NCBI RefSeq assembly: GCF_000737325.1
Contig: NZ_CP011125.1
Coordinates: forward strand, 9,734,001-9,798,000
Length of the DNA: 64,000 bases
Source: Sandaracinus amylolyticus
GTDB lineage: Bacteria; Myxococcota_A; Polyangia; Polyangiales; Sandaracinaceae
Direction: 5' to 3'
Part shown: in pieces, positions 44,157 through 53,094 of the stretch
Position numbering within the stretch: position 1 is the stretch's first letter
Layout of the letters: the number at the start of each line of letters is the position of its first letter
Program-made: the position numbers and the translations under genes
Notes under the pieces: model-generated
What the model was told of the DNA's origin: nothing
Database searches by the model: none
Seen by the model: the letters and a program-made list of their open reading frames with translations, nothing else

Positions 44157-45710
44157 GTGACGTACCGCTGTCTTCTCTTCATCGTCGCTGCGTGTGGGCT
44201 CGCCGGGCTGACCGGATGCGCGCTCGAACGAGTGGGCTTCGAAGGGGACGGACCGACACAGCTCGACGGCGGCGGGCGCGACGGAGGCGGGATCGACGCG
44301 AGCTCGATCGACGAGGACGCCGGGGACACCGGCGTCGTCGACGAGGACGCGGGCTTCGACGGCGGGATCGTCATCGACGACGCCGGGATCGACGCGGGGA
44401 TCGACTCGGGACGCGACGCAGGTCAGCCCGACGCCGGCTGCAGCGGGCCGCCGACCTGCGCCGGCGGACAGCTGACGACGTGCGTCGGCGGCGCGCCGGT
44501 GGTGACGGAGTGCGCGCTCGGGTGCAGCGCGTCCGGCACGAGCTGTCGCGCGATGGTCCCGAGCAACGTCGGGGGCATGGTCGCGTTCACCGACGGAACG
44601 GCGAGCCTCGACGTCGTCGACGGCGAATTCTGGCTGGTCCACGGCGACAGCGGGCTCATCGAGGCGCGCGACGGAGACAACCCGGGGACGGTGCTGCGGA
44701 ACGTGCGCACCGCGGGCGTCGGCACGAACAACGGCATTCGTTACGCGCAGATCGCGGGCGCGGACGGCGCGAGCTACGGCGTGTTCGTCGTGGGCAGCCT
44801 CCGGGTGCGGCCGCTCGCGGTGCTCGCGGGCAATCCCGGCGCGCGATCGCTCGTGTTCGTGAGCGCGGGCGACGTGCTCATCGAGGGGCTCGTGACGGTG
44901 CGGGCGTCGACGTTCGGGCCCGGCCCGGGCGGCGCGGCGGGCGGAAACGGCGGGACGAACGGCAGCGGTGCAGGCGGCGGTGAAGGCGGCGAGTCCGACA
45001 GCGGCATCGGCAACGACGACGACGGCGGGGGTGGCGGCGGAAGCCACGCGAGCGTCGGCGCCGGGGGCGGCGATTCGCCCGAGGCCGACGGCGGCGACGG
45101 GGGCAGCGTCTACGGCGACGCAGATCTCGTTCCGCTGCGCGGAGGCTCGGGCGGCGGCGGCGGTGGCGACGACGCGGGCGGGCGCGGCGGTCACGGCGGC
45201 GGCGCGATCCAGTTCACGAGCGCGACGTCGATCACCGTCACCGCGAGTGGCGGAATCGAGGCGACCGGCGAGGGCGGGCGCGGCGGGGACACCGGCGGCG
45301 GGGTCTTCGACAGCGGCGCGGGCGGCGGCGGCGGGTCGGGCGGTGCGATCCTGCTCGAGGCCGTCACGGTCACGGTCGCGGCGGGCCGCGTGGTCGCGAC
45401 GGGCGGCGCCGGCGGTCAGGGCGCGCGCTGCGACAACTGTGGCGACGACGGGGCGAACGGCGCGGACGGCTCGCTGCTGACGGTGCCGGCGCCGGGCAGC
45501 GCGACGGACCGCGCGGGCGGCGGCGGCGGCGCGGGATCGTCGCTGACGGGGATGGCGACCGCCGGAGCGAACGCGACGAACGGCGGCGGCGGCGGCGGCG
45601 GCGCGGGCCGGGTGCGGATCAACAACGCGACCGGCACCGGGACGTACACCGTGGTGCCGAACACGACGAGCGGGCTCTCGACCGTCGGGATGGTCGGGCG
45701 CACGCCCTGA
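44157..45710 (+). CDS. Gly-rich lipoprotein
   Basis: 517 residues from GTG 44157. The lipobox is LAGLTGC. A DGG/DAG acidic linker with a Cys-rich module (CSGPPTCAGGQLTTCVGG) precedes a domain with VRASTFGPGPGG-type strands. The C-terminal half is over 40% Gly (GGSGGGGGGDDAGGRGGHGG), with a recurring SGGAIxxxA strand pattern as in PE_PGRS-like or Gly-rich beta-helix proteins. Such proteins are common on myxobacterial surfaces. The ATG upstream at 44025 lies inside uvrB and is rejected. Confidence 0.85.
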   Translation: MTYRCLLFIVAACGLAGLTGCALERVGFEGDGPTQLDGGGRDGGGIDASSIDEDAGDTGVVDEDAGFDGGIVIDDAGIDAGIDSGRDAGQPDAGCSGPPTCAGGQLTTCVGGAPVVTECALGCSASGTSCRAMVPSNVGGMVAFTDGTASLDVVDGEFWLVHGDSGLIEARDGDNPGTVLRNVRTAGVGTNNGIRYAQIAGADGASYGVFVVGSLRVRPLAVLAGNPGARSLVFVSAGDVLIEGLVTVRASTFGPGPGGAAGGNGGTNGSGAGGGEGGESDSGIGNDDDGGGGGGSHASVGAGGGDSPEADGGDGGSVYGDADLVPLRGGSGGGGGGDDAGGRGGHGGGAIQFTSATSITVTASGGIEATGEGGRGGDTGGGVFDSGAGGGGGSGGAILLEAVTVTVAAGRVVATGGAGGQGARCDNCGDDGANGADGSLLTVPAPGSATDRAGGGGGAGSSLTGMATAGANATNGGGGGGGAGRVRINNATGTGTYTVVPNTTSGLSTVGMVGRTP

Positions 45711-45771
45711 CGGATCAGGCGCGCGACTCGAGCCTTGAGCGACGCGGGCTCGGTCGCTAGGCTGGCGCGCC

Positions 45772-45978
45772 ATGCGAATCGTCGTTGTGTTGTTCGCGGC
45801 CGCGGCGATCGCCGGATGTGCGACCGTGGCGCCCTACGAGCGCGAGCACCTGAGCCGCGCGTCGATGGACTTCGGTCGCGAGGACGACGAGACCGCGTTC
45901 CGCGCGCACGTGCACGACTCGCGCGAAGGCGCGACGGGCGGCCACGGCAGCACCGGCGGCGGCTGCGGATGCAACTGA
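45772..45978 (+). CDS. DUF4266 small lipoprotein
   Basis: 68 residues: lipobox AAIAGC, then TVAPYEREHLSRASMDF and a tail GGHGSTGGGCGCN. YEREHLSR and the terminal Gly/Cys cluster are typical of DUF4266. This family pairs with DUF3570 proteins, as here with the next gene. TAGGCT lies 8 bases before the ATG (leaderless pattern). In other genomes the pair occurs beside thioredoxin-like and ApbE genes (recalled), which are not present here. Confidence 0.88.
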   Translation: MRIVVVLFAAAAIAGCATVAPYEREHLSRASMDFGREDDETAFRAHVHDSREGATGGHGSTGGGCGCN

Positions 45979-45984
45979 GCGTTC

Positions 45985-46010
45985 GGGAGGGGTCTTGGAA
46001 GACGCCTCCC
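45985..46010 (+). terminator. Hairpin between DUF4266 and DUF3570 genes
   Basis: GGGAGG, one mismatch, GTCT-TGGA-AGAC, one mismatch, CCTCCC. No T-run; it may attenuate read-through within the pair. Confidence 0.4.
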
Positions 46011-46097
46011 CTCGACCGGCAGAGCCGGATCGGGTCCCCCCACCCCAAACACTGCGCGCGCGGCCCCAGCCACGCTTGCGCTCACTCGGGTCCGCGG

Positions 46098-47258
46098 ATG
46101 ACGTCGCATCACGCATCGCGCCCCTTCGTCCGCATCCTCGTCGCGCTCGCGGTGGCGCTCTTCGTCAGCCCAGCGCGCGCCGACGAGACGACCGGCACGT
46201 GGACCGGCGAGGTCGGCGTGCAGGGCAATTACTATTGGGAGACCTCGACCCGCGTGATCGCGCCCGAGGTGCGGTTCCGGCTGACGTCGCCCGACGGGAC
46301 CGACGTGCGCGCCGAGTACCTCGTCGACTCGATCACGAGCGCGAGCCTCGCCGCCGGCGTGGTGGAGGACATCCGGTTCACCGAGACGCGTCACCAGGTG
46401 ACCGTCGGCGCCGGGCACGAATTCGACCTCGGTGAGGCGCAGCTGCGGCTCGACGCGTCGACGCGGATCAGCCACGAGCCCGACTACCTCGCGACCGGCG
46501 TGACCCTCGCGGGCACGCTCTCGCTCGCGCAGCGCTGCACGCTGATCGGGATGGCGCTCACGTACATCCACGACGACGTGGGCTCGGTCGTCCGCGGCTC
46601 CCAGCCGCGCGAGGGCGGCGGGCGCGACCTGTCGGATCGCGGGCGCGTCGGACAGCTCGAGGGGTTCACGCTCGGGCTCTCGCTCAGCCAGATCCTCACG
46701 TCGCAGCTCGTCGCGTCGTTCGGCTACGACCTCGTCTACAACTGGGGCTACCTGCAGAACCCGTATCGCGGCGTGTCGATCGAGGGCGTGGTGCGCCCCG
46801 AGGACCACCCCGACGAGCGCCTGCGGCACTCGCTGTACGGGCGCGTCGCGCTGTACGTCCCGGAGACGCGCACCGCGTTCCACGCGCTCTATCGCTTCTA
46901 CGTCGACGGCTGGGATCTCGCGGCGGTCACGCCCGAAGGGCGCATCTACCAGGAGATCGGCGATCTGATCACGCTGCGCCTGCGATATCGCTTCTACTCG
47001 CAGACGCGCTCGTTCTTCTATCGCGCGCCGGATCAGTACACGGCGGACGATCCGTTCGTGACGAACGACCCGAAGATGCAGGACTTCTCGAGCCATCTCG
47101 TCGGCGCGCACGCGCGCGTCGGGATGGAGTTCCTCGAGCGCACGTTCCTCGGCTTCGCGCACGAGGGCGAGGTGTGGTTCAGCTTCGACTACTGGTGGCA
47201 GTCGAGCCGCTTCGGGAACGGCGTGATCGCGCAGGCCGGCCTCCGCGTGCCGTTCTGA
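46098..47258 (+). CDS. DUF3570 outer-membrane protein
   Basis: 386 residues: signal peptide (ALFVSPARA), then alternating beta strands of an outer-membrane barrel. Typical segments are SPDGTDVRAEYLVDSITSAS, ETRHQVTVG and LRLRYRFYSQTRSFFY, ending AGLRVPF. The ATG at 46098 gives the signal peptide; longer frames upstream overlap the DUF4266 gene. Role of the family is not established. Confidence 0.9.
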   Translation: MTSHHASRPFVRILVALAVALFVSPARADETTGTWTGEVGVQGNYYWETSTRVIAPEVRFRLTSPDGTDVRAEYLVDSITSASLAAGVVEDIRFTETRHQVTVGAGHEFDLGEAQLRLDASTRISHEPDYLATGVTLAGTLSLAQRCTLIGMALTYIHDDVGSVVRGSQPREGGGRDLSDRGRVGQLEGFTLGLSLSQILTSQLVASFGYDLVYNWGYLQNPYRGVSIEGVVRPEDHPDERLRHSLYGRVALYVPETRTAFHALYRFYVDGWDLAAVTPEGRIYQEIGDLITLRLRYRFYSQTRSFFYRAPDQYTADDPFVTNDPKMQDFSSHLVGAHARVGMEFLERTFLGFAHEGEVWFSFDYWWQSSRFGNGVIAQAGLRVPF

Positions 47259-47363
47259 GCGTTAAACGCTGGTGAATCGTCGCTCCGCGCGGTGGACAGG
47301 GAGCGCGCGTCGCGACACACGGCAGCACGTCGTCGCGCGTCGCGACGCAGCGAAAGGTCTCTC

Positions 47364-48455
47364 GTGAGCGTCGACACCTCTCAGCGCGCCGCCTGGCTCC
47401 TCGTTTGTCTGCTCGCCACGGCGTGTGGTGACGACGATGCGTCGAGTGGCGGCGACGCCGGCGAGACCCCGCAGAGCGACGCGGGCAGCGCGCCCACCGA
47501 GCCGCTCACGGTCGTCGCGATGGACGGCGAGCACGTGCACTTCACCGTCGAGAACCGACGGCGCGTGAACGTCGAGGTCGACTTCCCGCCGCTCGATCAG
47601 CGCTACGGCGAGGTGATCATGCACTTCGCGCTGCGCTGTCCGCCCGAGGGCGGATGCGACTGGTGGGATCGCCGCGGCGCGCTGATGATCGTCGAGAACC
47701 CCGGCGTGCCCGAGGAAGAGGAGCAGCGCATCGAGATCTCGCGCTTCGTCACGCCGTACCGCGTCGGCGCGGCGTGGGACGTCGACGTGACCGATCTTCG
47801 CCCGCTGCTCTCGGGGCGCCGCACGCTCCAGGTGTTCATCGACACGTGGGTCGGCCCGGGGCACGCGAATGGCGCGGGCTGGCTCGTCGACGTGTCGTTC
47901 GAGCACCGCCCCGGCGTGCTCGAGCGTCGCGCGATCGCGGTGGTGCCGGTGTTCCGGTCGCAGCAGCCGGTCTACGGCGATCCCGCGCGCAGCATCCCGA
48001 GCCAGGTGCCGCCGGTCACGCTCGACGTGCCGGCGGGGGCGTCGGCGCTCGCGATCCGCTCGTTCATCACCGGCCACGGCCAGGGAAATGCCGAGAATTG
48101 CGCGGAATTCTGCCCGCGCGATCACACCTTCTCGGTCGAGGGCCAGGCGTTCACCCGCAACGTCTGGCGCGACGACTGCGCGACGACGGCCGCGCCGGGC
48201 CAGGCGGGCACGTACACGTACCCGCGCGCCGGATGGTGCCCGGGCGCCGTGACGCACGACTGGTCCTTCGACGTGCCGCTCCCGAGCGACGGAACGGTGG
48301 ACGTCGGCTACGACGTCGCGACGTACGAGAATTCGTGCCGCCCCGGGGTCGCGGTCTGCAGCGGGTGCACGCTCGGCACCGGCTGCGAGTACGACGGCGG
48401 GGCGCACGCCGAGCCGCACTACGATCTCTCGGCGCTGCTGATCGCCTACGAGTGA
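47364..48455 (+). CDS. Peptide-N-glycosidase F-like lipoprotein
   Basis: 363 residues from GTG 47364, preceded by AAAGG. Lipobox LLATAC. Two jelly-roll-like domains follow: DWWDRRGALMIV and TPYRVGAAWDVDVTDLRPLL in the first, and GHGQGNAENCAEFC with TYPRAGWCPGAVTHDWSFDV in the second. The RAGWCPG motif is characteristic of the PNGase F superfamily, which includes active N-glycanases and non-catalytic relatives. The catalytic acidic residues were not verified. Surface-anchored. Confidence 0.82.
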   Translation: MSVDTSQRAAWLLVCLLATACGDDDASSGGDAGETPQSDAGSAPTEPLTVVAMDGEHVHFTVENRRRVNVEVDFPPLDQRYGEVIMHFALRCPPEGGCDWWDRRGALMIVENPGVPEEEEQRIEISRFVTPYRVGAAWDVDVTDLRPLLSGRRTLQVFIDTWVGPGHANGAGWLVDVSFEHRPGVLERRAIAVVPVFRSQQPVYGDPARSIPSQVPPVTLDVPAGASALAIRSFITGHGQGNAENCAEFCPRDHTFSVEGQAFTRNVWRDDCATTAAPGQAGTYTYPRAGWCPGAVTHDWSFDVPLPSDGTVDVGYDVATYENSCRPGVAVCSGCTLGTGCEYDGGAHAEPHYDLSALLIAYE

Positions 48456-48472
48456 TCGGGCGAACATCGGCT

Positions 48473-48541
48473 CGCCCGCAGGTCCCTACCGTCCGCGCGC
48501 TTCGCGCGCTCCCGTCAGCAACCTGCGGACGAGCACTCCGG
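48473..48541 (+). repeat. Palindromic intergenic repeat, copy 2
   Basis: GCAGGTCCCTACCGTCCGCG, CGCTTCGCGCG, CTCCCGTC, then ACCTGC and GAGCACTCC. It is related to 41860-41930 in inverted orientation and, like it, lies directly after a stop codon. The hairpin core is GCGCG-CTTCG-CGCGC-like with outer GCAGGT/ACCTGC. Confidence 0.75.
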
Positions 48542-48548
48542 CAGGCAC

Positions 48549-49457
48549 TCAGCGCGCGGTCTCGATCGCGGCCTGGAGATCGCGCGGGAGCGGGGACGTG
48601 AAGCGCATCGCGCGGGCGTCGTGCGGGTGCTCGAACGCGATGCGCGACGCGTGCAGGAAGTGTCGCGCGAGCCCGGGCAGCGCGCTGCCGCCGTAGAGCG
48701 CGTCGCCGACCAGCGGGTGCCCGATCGCCGCGAGGTGCGCGCGCACCTGGTGCCGCGTCGCGTGCGACGCCGAGACCTCGACGCGCGTGTACACACCGAT
48801 CGCCTCGGCCTTGAGGATCTCGGTGCGCGCGGGGCGCGCGCCCTTCACGTCGATCGTGACCACGCGGCGCGGATCGCGCGGGTGCGGTCCGATCGGGAGA
48901 TCGATCACCTGCGGCGCGTCCACGCGTCCCTCGACCAGCGCGACGTAGCGCTTGTCGATGCGCCCGTCCTTGAGCGCGGTGCGGAGCGCCTCGAACGTGA
49001 GCTCGTCGCGCGCCGCGACGATCAGCCCGCTCGTGTCGGTGTCGAGCCGGTGCAGGATCCCGGGCTCGCGCAGGCGATATCCGACTCCGCTCATCTCGGG
49101 ATACCGAGCGACGAGCGCGCTCGCGATCGTGCCGATCTCGTTCTCGCGCAGCGGGTGGCTCGGCACGCCCGCGGGCTTGTCGACCACCACGAGCCACGGG
49201 TCCTCGTGCACCACGTGCAGCGGCAGCTTCGCGTCGGGGCGCGCGTGGAAGTCGCTCGGCGCGGGCGCGCGCGCGAGCACCACGTGATCCCCCGGCGCGA
49301 GCCGCAGGCCCTTGCGCGGGCTCCGGCCGTTCACGCGGATCGCGCCGCTCTCGACCATCTCGCGCGCCTTCGCGCGGCTCATCCCCGGCACGCGCCGCAC
49401 GAGCACGACGTCGAGCCGCAGCCCGGCTTCGGCCGCCTCGACCTCCAGCTCGATCAC
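48549..49457 (-). CDS. RluA/RluD-type 23S rRNA pseudouridine synthase
   Basis: 302 residues: N-terminal S4 RNA-binding domain (RLDVVLVRRVPGMSRAKAREMVESGAIRVNG) and catalytic domain with VVDKPAGVPSHP and the catalytic Asp in GILHRLDTDTSGLIV, then THQVR-type HATRHQVRAHLA. It isomerises uridine in rRNA; RluC versus RluD specificity is not decided. Start at 49457. Confidence 0.93.
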   Translation of the reverse strand: MIELEVEAAEAGLRLDVVLVRRVPGMSRAKAREMVESGAIRVNGRSPRKGLRLAPGDHVVLARAPAPSDFHARPDAKLPLHVVHEDPWLVVVDKPAGVPSHPLRENEIGTIASALVARYPEMSGVGYRLREPGILHRLDTDTSGLIVAARDELTFEALRTALKDGRIDKRYVALVEGRVDAPQVIDLPIGPHPRDPRRVVTIDVKGARPARTEILKAEAIGVYTRVEVSASHATRHQVRAHLAAIGHPLVGDALYGGSALPGLARHFLHASRIAFEHPHDARAMRFTSPLPRDLQAAIETAR

Positions 49458-49686
49458 GCCCCGGCCTCGATCACTGCGTCACTCGCCCGTCCACGGCCAG
49501 CACAGCGACACGCAGGGCCTGGCCCGAGGGCCCGTGGGGTAGCCGATGCGCCCGCCCCGCGCCACGTGCCGGCCGAGCCCTTGGCCATCCCGCGCTACCG
49601 CCGTAAGATCGCGGCGCTTTCGCGGCGTCGGTCCGCGAATCGGCGAACAACGCGCGGCGGTCAGCCCGCGACCCAGCGAAGAACTC
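49458..49686. other. Intergenic region with dnaJ promoter
   Basis: 229 bases. Weak minus-strand reading exists but has no start signal or motif, so no gene is called. The plus strand holds the dnaJ promoter (49581-49609). No sigma-32-like or CIRCE element was seen. Confidence 0.5.
49581..49609 (+). promoter_or_regulatory. Putative dnaJ promoter
   Basis: TTGGCC and TAAGAT are spaced by exactly 17 bases, 77 bases upstream of the dnaJ ATG. Confidence 0.55.
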
Positions 49687-50793
49687 ATGGCTCCTCCGAA
49701 GCGCGACTACTACGAGTCCTTGGGCGTCGGGAAGACCGCGACGCCCGACGACATCAAGCAGGCGTATCGCCAGCTCGCGAAGCAGTGGCATCCCGACCGC
49801 AACCAGGGCGACCCGTCCGCGGAAGAGAAGTTCAAGGAGATCAGCGAAGCGTACTCGGTGCTCATCGACGTCGAGAAGCGCCGTCGGTACGACCGCATGG
49901 GCCACGCCGCGTTCGGCGGGGCCGCGGACTACGAGCGCATCGACTTCCGCGCGGTGAGCGAGATCCTCGAGGGCCTGATGGGCGAGGTGTTCGGGCTGTC
50001 GGGCGCGGCGCGCCGCGCGCGTCAGGGCACCGACATCGAGCTCGAGCTCGAGATCTCGTTCGAAGAAGCGGCGCTGGGCACCGAGAAGCCGATCCAGGTG
50101 CCGCGCCTCGTGACCTGCGGCACGTGCGAGGGGTCGGGCGCGGCGAAGGGCTCGAAGGTCGAGCGCTGCCACGCCTGCAACGGCGTGGGCGAGGTGAAGT
50201 TCCAGCGCGGGTTCTTCTCGGCCTCGCGGCCCTGCTCGTCGTGCGGCGGGACCGGCAAGCGCATCGAGACGCCGTGCCCGACCTGCAAGGGCAAGACGGT
50301 CGTCGCGAGCCACGAGGAGATGTCCGTGAAGGTCCCGCCGGGCGTCGAGGACGGCGCGATCCGCAGCGTGCGCGGCGCAGGCGAGCGCGGTCGACACGGC
50401 GGCCCGCCCGGCGATCTGCACGTGCGGATCCGAGTGCGCCCTCACCCGCTCTTCAAGCGCGACGGCGCGGACATCAAGGTCACGATCCCGGTGAGCTTCC
50501 CCCAGGTCGTGCTGGGCACGCAGGTCGACATCCCCACGCTCGAAGGGCGCGTGAAGATGAAGGTCCCGCCGGGCACCCAGAGCGGGAAGGTCTTCCGGCT
50601 GCGCGGCAAGGGCATCGAGGTGCTCGGCGGCGCGGGCAAGGGCGACCAGCTCGTGCACATCGTCGTCGAGGTGCCGTCGAACATCACGAAGCGGCAGCGC
50701 AAGCTGATCGAGGAGCTCGCGGCGGAGTTCGGCGAGGACGTGCACCCGCAGCAGAAGAGCTTCCTCGACAAGCTGAAGGGCTTGTTCGAGTAG
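49687..50793 (+). CDS. dnaJ: Chaperone DnaJ
   Basis: 368 residues. J domain with the HPD loop (AKQWHPDRNQGDP), then a short linker in place of a classic Gly/Phe-rich region, then four zinc-binding CxxCxGxG-type repeats (CGTCEGSG, CHACNGVG, CSSCGGTG, CPTCKGKT) and the C-terminal substrate-binding domains. Stimulates DnaK. No dnaK or grpE is adjacent. The next gene, a T3SS-type ATPase, starts 23 bases later. The missing G/F region is a minor oddity. Confidence 0.95.
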   Translation: MAPPKRDYYESLGVGKTATPDDIKQAYRQLAKQWHPDRNQGDPSAEEKFKEISEAYSVLIDVEKRRRYDRMGHAAFGGAADYERIDFRAVSEILEGLMGEVFGLSGAARRARQGTDIELELEISFEEAALGTEKPIQVPRLVTCGTCEGSGAAKGSKVERCHACNGVGEVKFQRGFFSASRPCSSCGGTGKRIETPCPTCKGKTVVASHEEMSVKVPPGVEDGAIRSVRGAGERGRHGGPPGDLHVRIRVRPHPLFKRDGADIKVTIPVSFPQVVLGTQVDIPTLEGRVKMKVPPGTQSGKVFRLRGKGIEVLGGAGKGDQLVHIVVEVPSNITKRQRKLIEELAAEFGEDVHPQQKSFLDKLKGLFE

Positions 50794-50816
50794 TCGTTCG
50801 AGTACGATCGCGCGCG

Positions 50817-52118
50817 ATGACGTTCGATCTCGCGCGATCGCTCGCGGCGCTGCGGCGCGCCGACACCGTGCGCGTGACCGGCAGCGTGCGCGAGCTGGTC
50901 GGGCTCTCGATCCGCGCCGCGGTGCCGGGCGTGCGGCTCGGCGAGATCGTGGAGATCGAGCGGCGCGCCCATCCGCCGCTGCTCGCCGAGGTCGTCGGGT
51001 TCCATCTCGACGATGCGACGCTGATGCCGCTCGGATCGGCGGAGGGCGTCGGCGCGGACGATCCGGTGCGCCCGACGGGACGGCCGCTCTCGGTGCGGGT
51101 GAGCGAGCAGGTGCTCGGTCGCGTGCTCGGTGGGCTCGGCGAGCCGATCGACGGCGGCCCCGCGATCGACGGCGACGAGTGGGACGTGATGCGCCCGCCG
51201 CCGAACCCGATCGCGCGGCCTCGCATCACGCGTCCGCTCGCGCTCGGGGTGCGCGCGATCGACGCGCTCACGACCGTCGGTGAAGGGCAGCGCATCGGGC
51301 TCTTCGCGGGCAGCGGCGTCGGCAAGAGCACGCTGCTCGGGCAGATCGCGCGACAGGCCGACGCCGACGTGTTCGTCGTGTGCCTCGTCGGCGAGCGAGG
51401 GCGCGAGGTGCGCGAGTTCCTGGAGGACGCGCTGGGCGACGACGGGCGCGCGCGCGGCGTCGTGGTCTGCGCGACGAGCGACACGCCCTCGCTCGTTCGC
51501 ATGCGCAGCGCGTGGGTCGCGACGGCGATCGCCGAGTGGTTCCGCGAGCGCGGAAAGCGCGTGCTGCTGATGATGGACTCGCTCACGCGCTTCGCGCGCG
51601 CGGGGCGCGAGGTCGGCTTGGCCGCGGGCGAGCCCCCGGCGCGGCGCGGCTATCCGCCGTCCACGTTCGCGATGCTGCCTCAGCTCCTCGAGCGCAGCGG
51701 CACGAGCGAGCACGGCTCGATCACCGCGTTCTACACGGTGCTCGTCGAAGGCGGCGACATGGAGGAGCCGATCGCCGACGAGGTGCGCGGCATCCTCGAC
51801 GGGCACGTCGTGCTCGATCGCGCGCTCGGCGCGCGTGGTCGCTGGCCCGCGATCGATCCGCTGGTCTCGCTCTCGCGCGTGATGGACGCGATCACCACGC
51901 CCGCGCATCGCGACGCCGCGGCGCGCCTGCGCGCGCACCTCGCGCTCTACGAGAGCAAGCGCGACCTCGTGATGCTCGGCGCGTACAAGCGCGACAGCGA
52001 TCCCCGGCTCGATGCGGCGCTGTCGCGCGTCGACGCGATCGAGGCGTTCTTGCGGCAGGGCAAGCACGAGCGCTCGACGCTCGACGACGCCGTCGCCGAG
52101 CTCGCGCGCATCGTGTGA
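50817..52118 (+). CDS. FliI/SctN-type secretion ATPase
   Basis: 433 residues. Walker A GLFAGSGVGKSTLL, Walker B VLLMMDSLTRFARA and the family signature PPSTFAMLPQLLERSG are complete. The N-terminal beta barrel (VRVTGSVRELVGL) and the LVEGGDMEEPIADEVRGILDGHVVL region match flagellar and type III secretion ATPases. TACGAT ends 8 bases before the ATG. No other secretion gene is nearby, so it may be part of a dispersed T3SS-like set or a stand-alone paralogue. Confidence 0.93.
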   Translation: MTFDLARSLAALRRADTVRVTGSVRELVGLSIRAAVPGVRLGEIVEIERRAHPPLLAEVVGFHLDDATLMPLGSAEGVGADDPVRPTGRPLSVRVSEQVLGRVLGGLGEPIDGGPAIDGDEWDVMRPPPNPIARPRITRPLALGVRAIDALTTVGEGQRIGLFAGSGVGKSTLLGQIARQADADVFVVCLVGERGREVREFLEDALGDDGRARGVVVCATSDTPSLVRMRSAWVATAIAEWFRERGKRVLLMMDSLTRFARAGREVGLAAGEPPARRGYPPSTFAMLPQLLERSGTSEHGSITAFYTVLVEGGDMEEPIADEVRGILDGHVVLDRALGARGRWPAIDPLVSLSRVMDAITTPAHRDAAARLRAHLALYESKRDLVMLGAYKRDSDPRLDAALSRVDAIEAFLRQGKHERSTLDDAVAELARIV

Positions 52119-52170
52119 ATCGCGCGCCGGTGCTCGACGCGAGCACGTGCGGGGACCATAAGGATCGTAC

Positions 52171-53094
52171 GTGGAGCGAACACACGTGCCTCCGAGCCCG
52201 CGTCGACCGAACGACCTCCGGAGACCGCAACGCGCTCGCGGAACACAGTTCGAGCAGCGCGACGTCGACGTGCTCGGGATGCGCCTCCGCTACATCGACG
52301 TCGGCCCGACCGAGCGCGATGCGGACGCGACGCCGCTGCTGCTGGTGCACGGCCACACATCGCGCATCGAGGAGTACGACGATCTCGTCCCGCACCTCGC
52401 GCGGCGTCATCGCGTGCTGGTGCCCGACCTGCCGGGCTGCGGCTACTCGGAGAAGCCGAACTGCGCGTACTCGCTGCAGCTCTACGAGGACACGCTGCTC
52501 GGCTTCCTCGACACGGTCGGGGTGCAGCGCGCGCGCGTCGGGGGCGGGAGCCTCGGTGGCAATCTGACGCTGCGCCTCGGACATCGCGTCCCCGATCGTT
52601 TCCCCGAGCTCGCGGCGTGGGCGCCGGCGGGCGCGTGGCAGCCCGCGAAGCTGGTCGCCGACGTGGGCAAGGCGCTCGGGCGCGCCGCGGGGCGCTTCCT
52701 CTTCTGGCCGTTCGTCTGGGTGCAGTCGCGGTACTGGTACGAGGCGCGTTGGCCCAAGCGCGATCAGACGCTACGCGACACGTTCGCGTACTACCGCGAG
52801 GTCATGGGGCCCGGCTTCGCGCGCATGTACTTCGAGGTCGCGTTCGACCAGTTCCTGCACACGCACTTCGCGTACGCGGAGCGCATCACCCAGCCGACGT
52901 TGCTCGGATGGGGCGATCGCGATCATGGGCTCGGCATGGGCGAGGGCGTGAAGCGCCTCGCGGGGATGATCCCGCGCGCCGAGCTCAAGGTATTCCCCGG
53001 CGCGCGCCACTCGCTCGCGAACGAGGTGCCCGAGCAGCTCGCGAGCGCGGTGCTCGAGTTCTTCGGTCGCTCGCGGCTCGCGCCCGCGGGCTGA
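52171..53094 (+). CDS. Alpha/beta hydrolase
   Basis: About 307 residues. Oxyanion region LLLVHGHTSRIEEYD, catalytic motif RVGGGSLGGNLTLRLG (Ser nucleophile in GGSLGG), Asp in WGDRDHGLG and His in GARHSLANEVP form a full triad. A cap region with WPFVWVQSRYWYEARW lies between. It is a general esterase, epoxide or haloalkane-type hydrolase; the substrate is unknown. The start is taken at GTG 52171; the N-terminal 30 residues are poorly supported. Confidence 0.88.
   Translation: MERTHVPPSPRRPNDLRRPQRARGTQFEQRDVDVLGMRLRYIDVGPTERDADATPLLLVHGHTSRIEEYDDLVPHLARRHRVLVPDLPGCGYSEKPNCAYSLQLYEDTLLGFLDTVGVQRARVGGGSLGGNLTLRLGHRVPDRFPELAAWAPAGAWQPAKLVADVGKALGRAAGRFLFWPFVWVQSRYWYEARWPKRDQTLRDTFAYYREVMGPGFARMYFEVAFDQFLHTHFAYAERITQPTLLGWGDRDHGLGMGEGVKRLAGMIPRAELKVFPGARHSLANEVPEQLASAVLEFFGRSRLAPAG

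Noticed and set aside
49471-49686. Minus-strand reading before dnaJ as a small gene
   Set aside because: No start signal, no motif and it overlaps the dnaJ promoter; treated as intergenic.
48621-52118. 1165-codon plus-strand frame joining an N-terminal Arg-rich part to the secretion ATPase
   Set aside because: Only the portion from 50817 is coding; the rest overlaps the pseudouridine synthase (antisense) and dnaJ (other frame).
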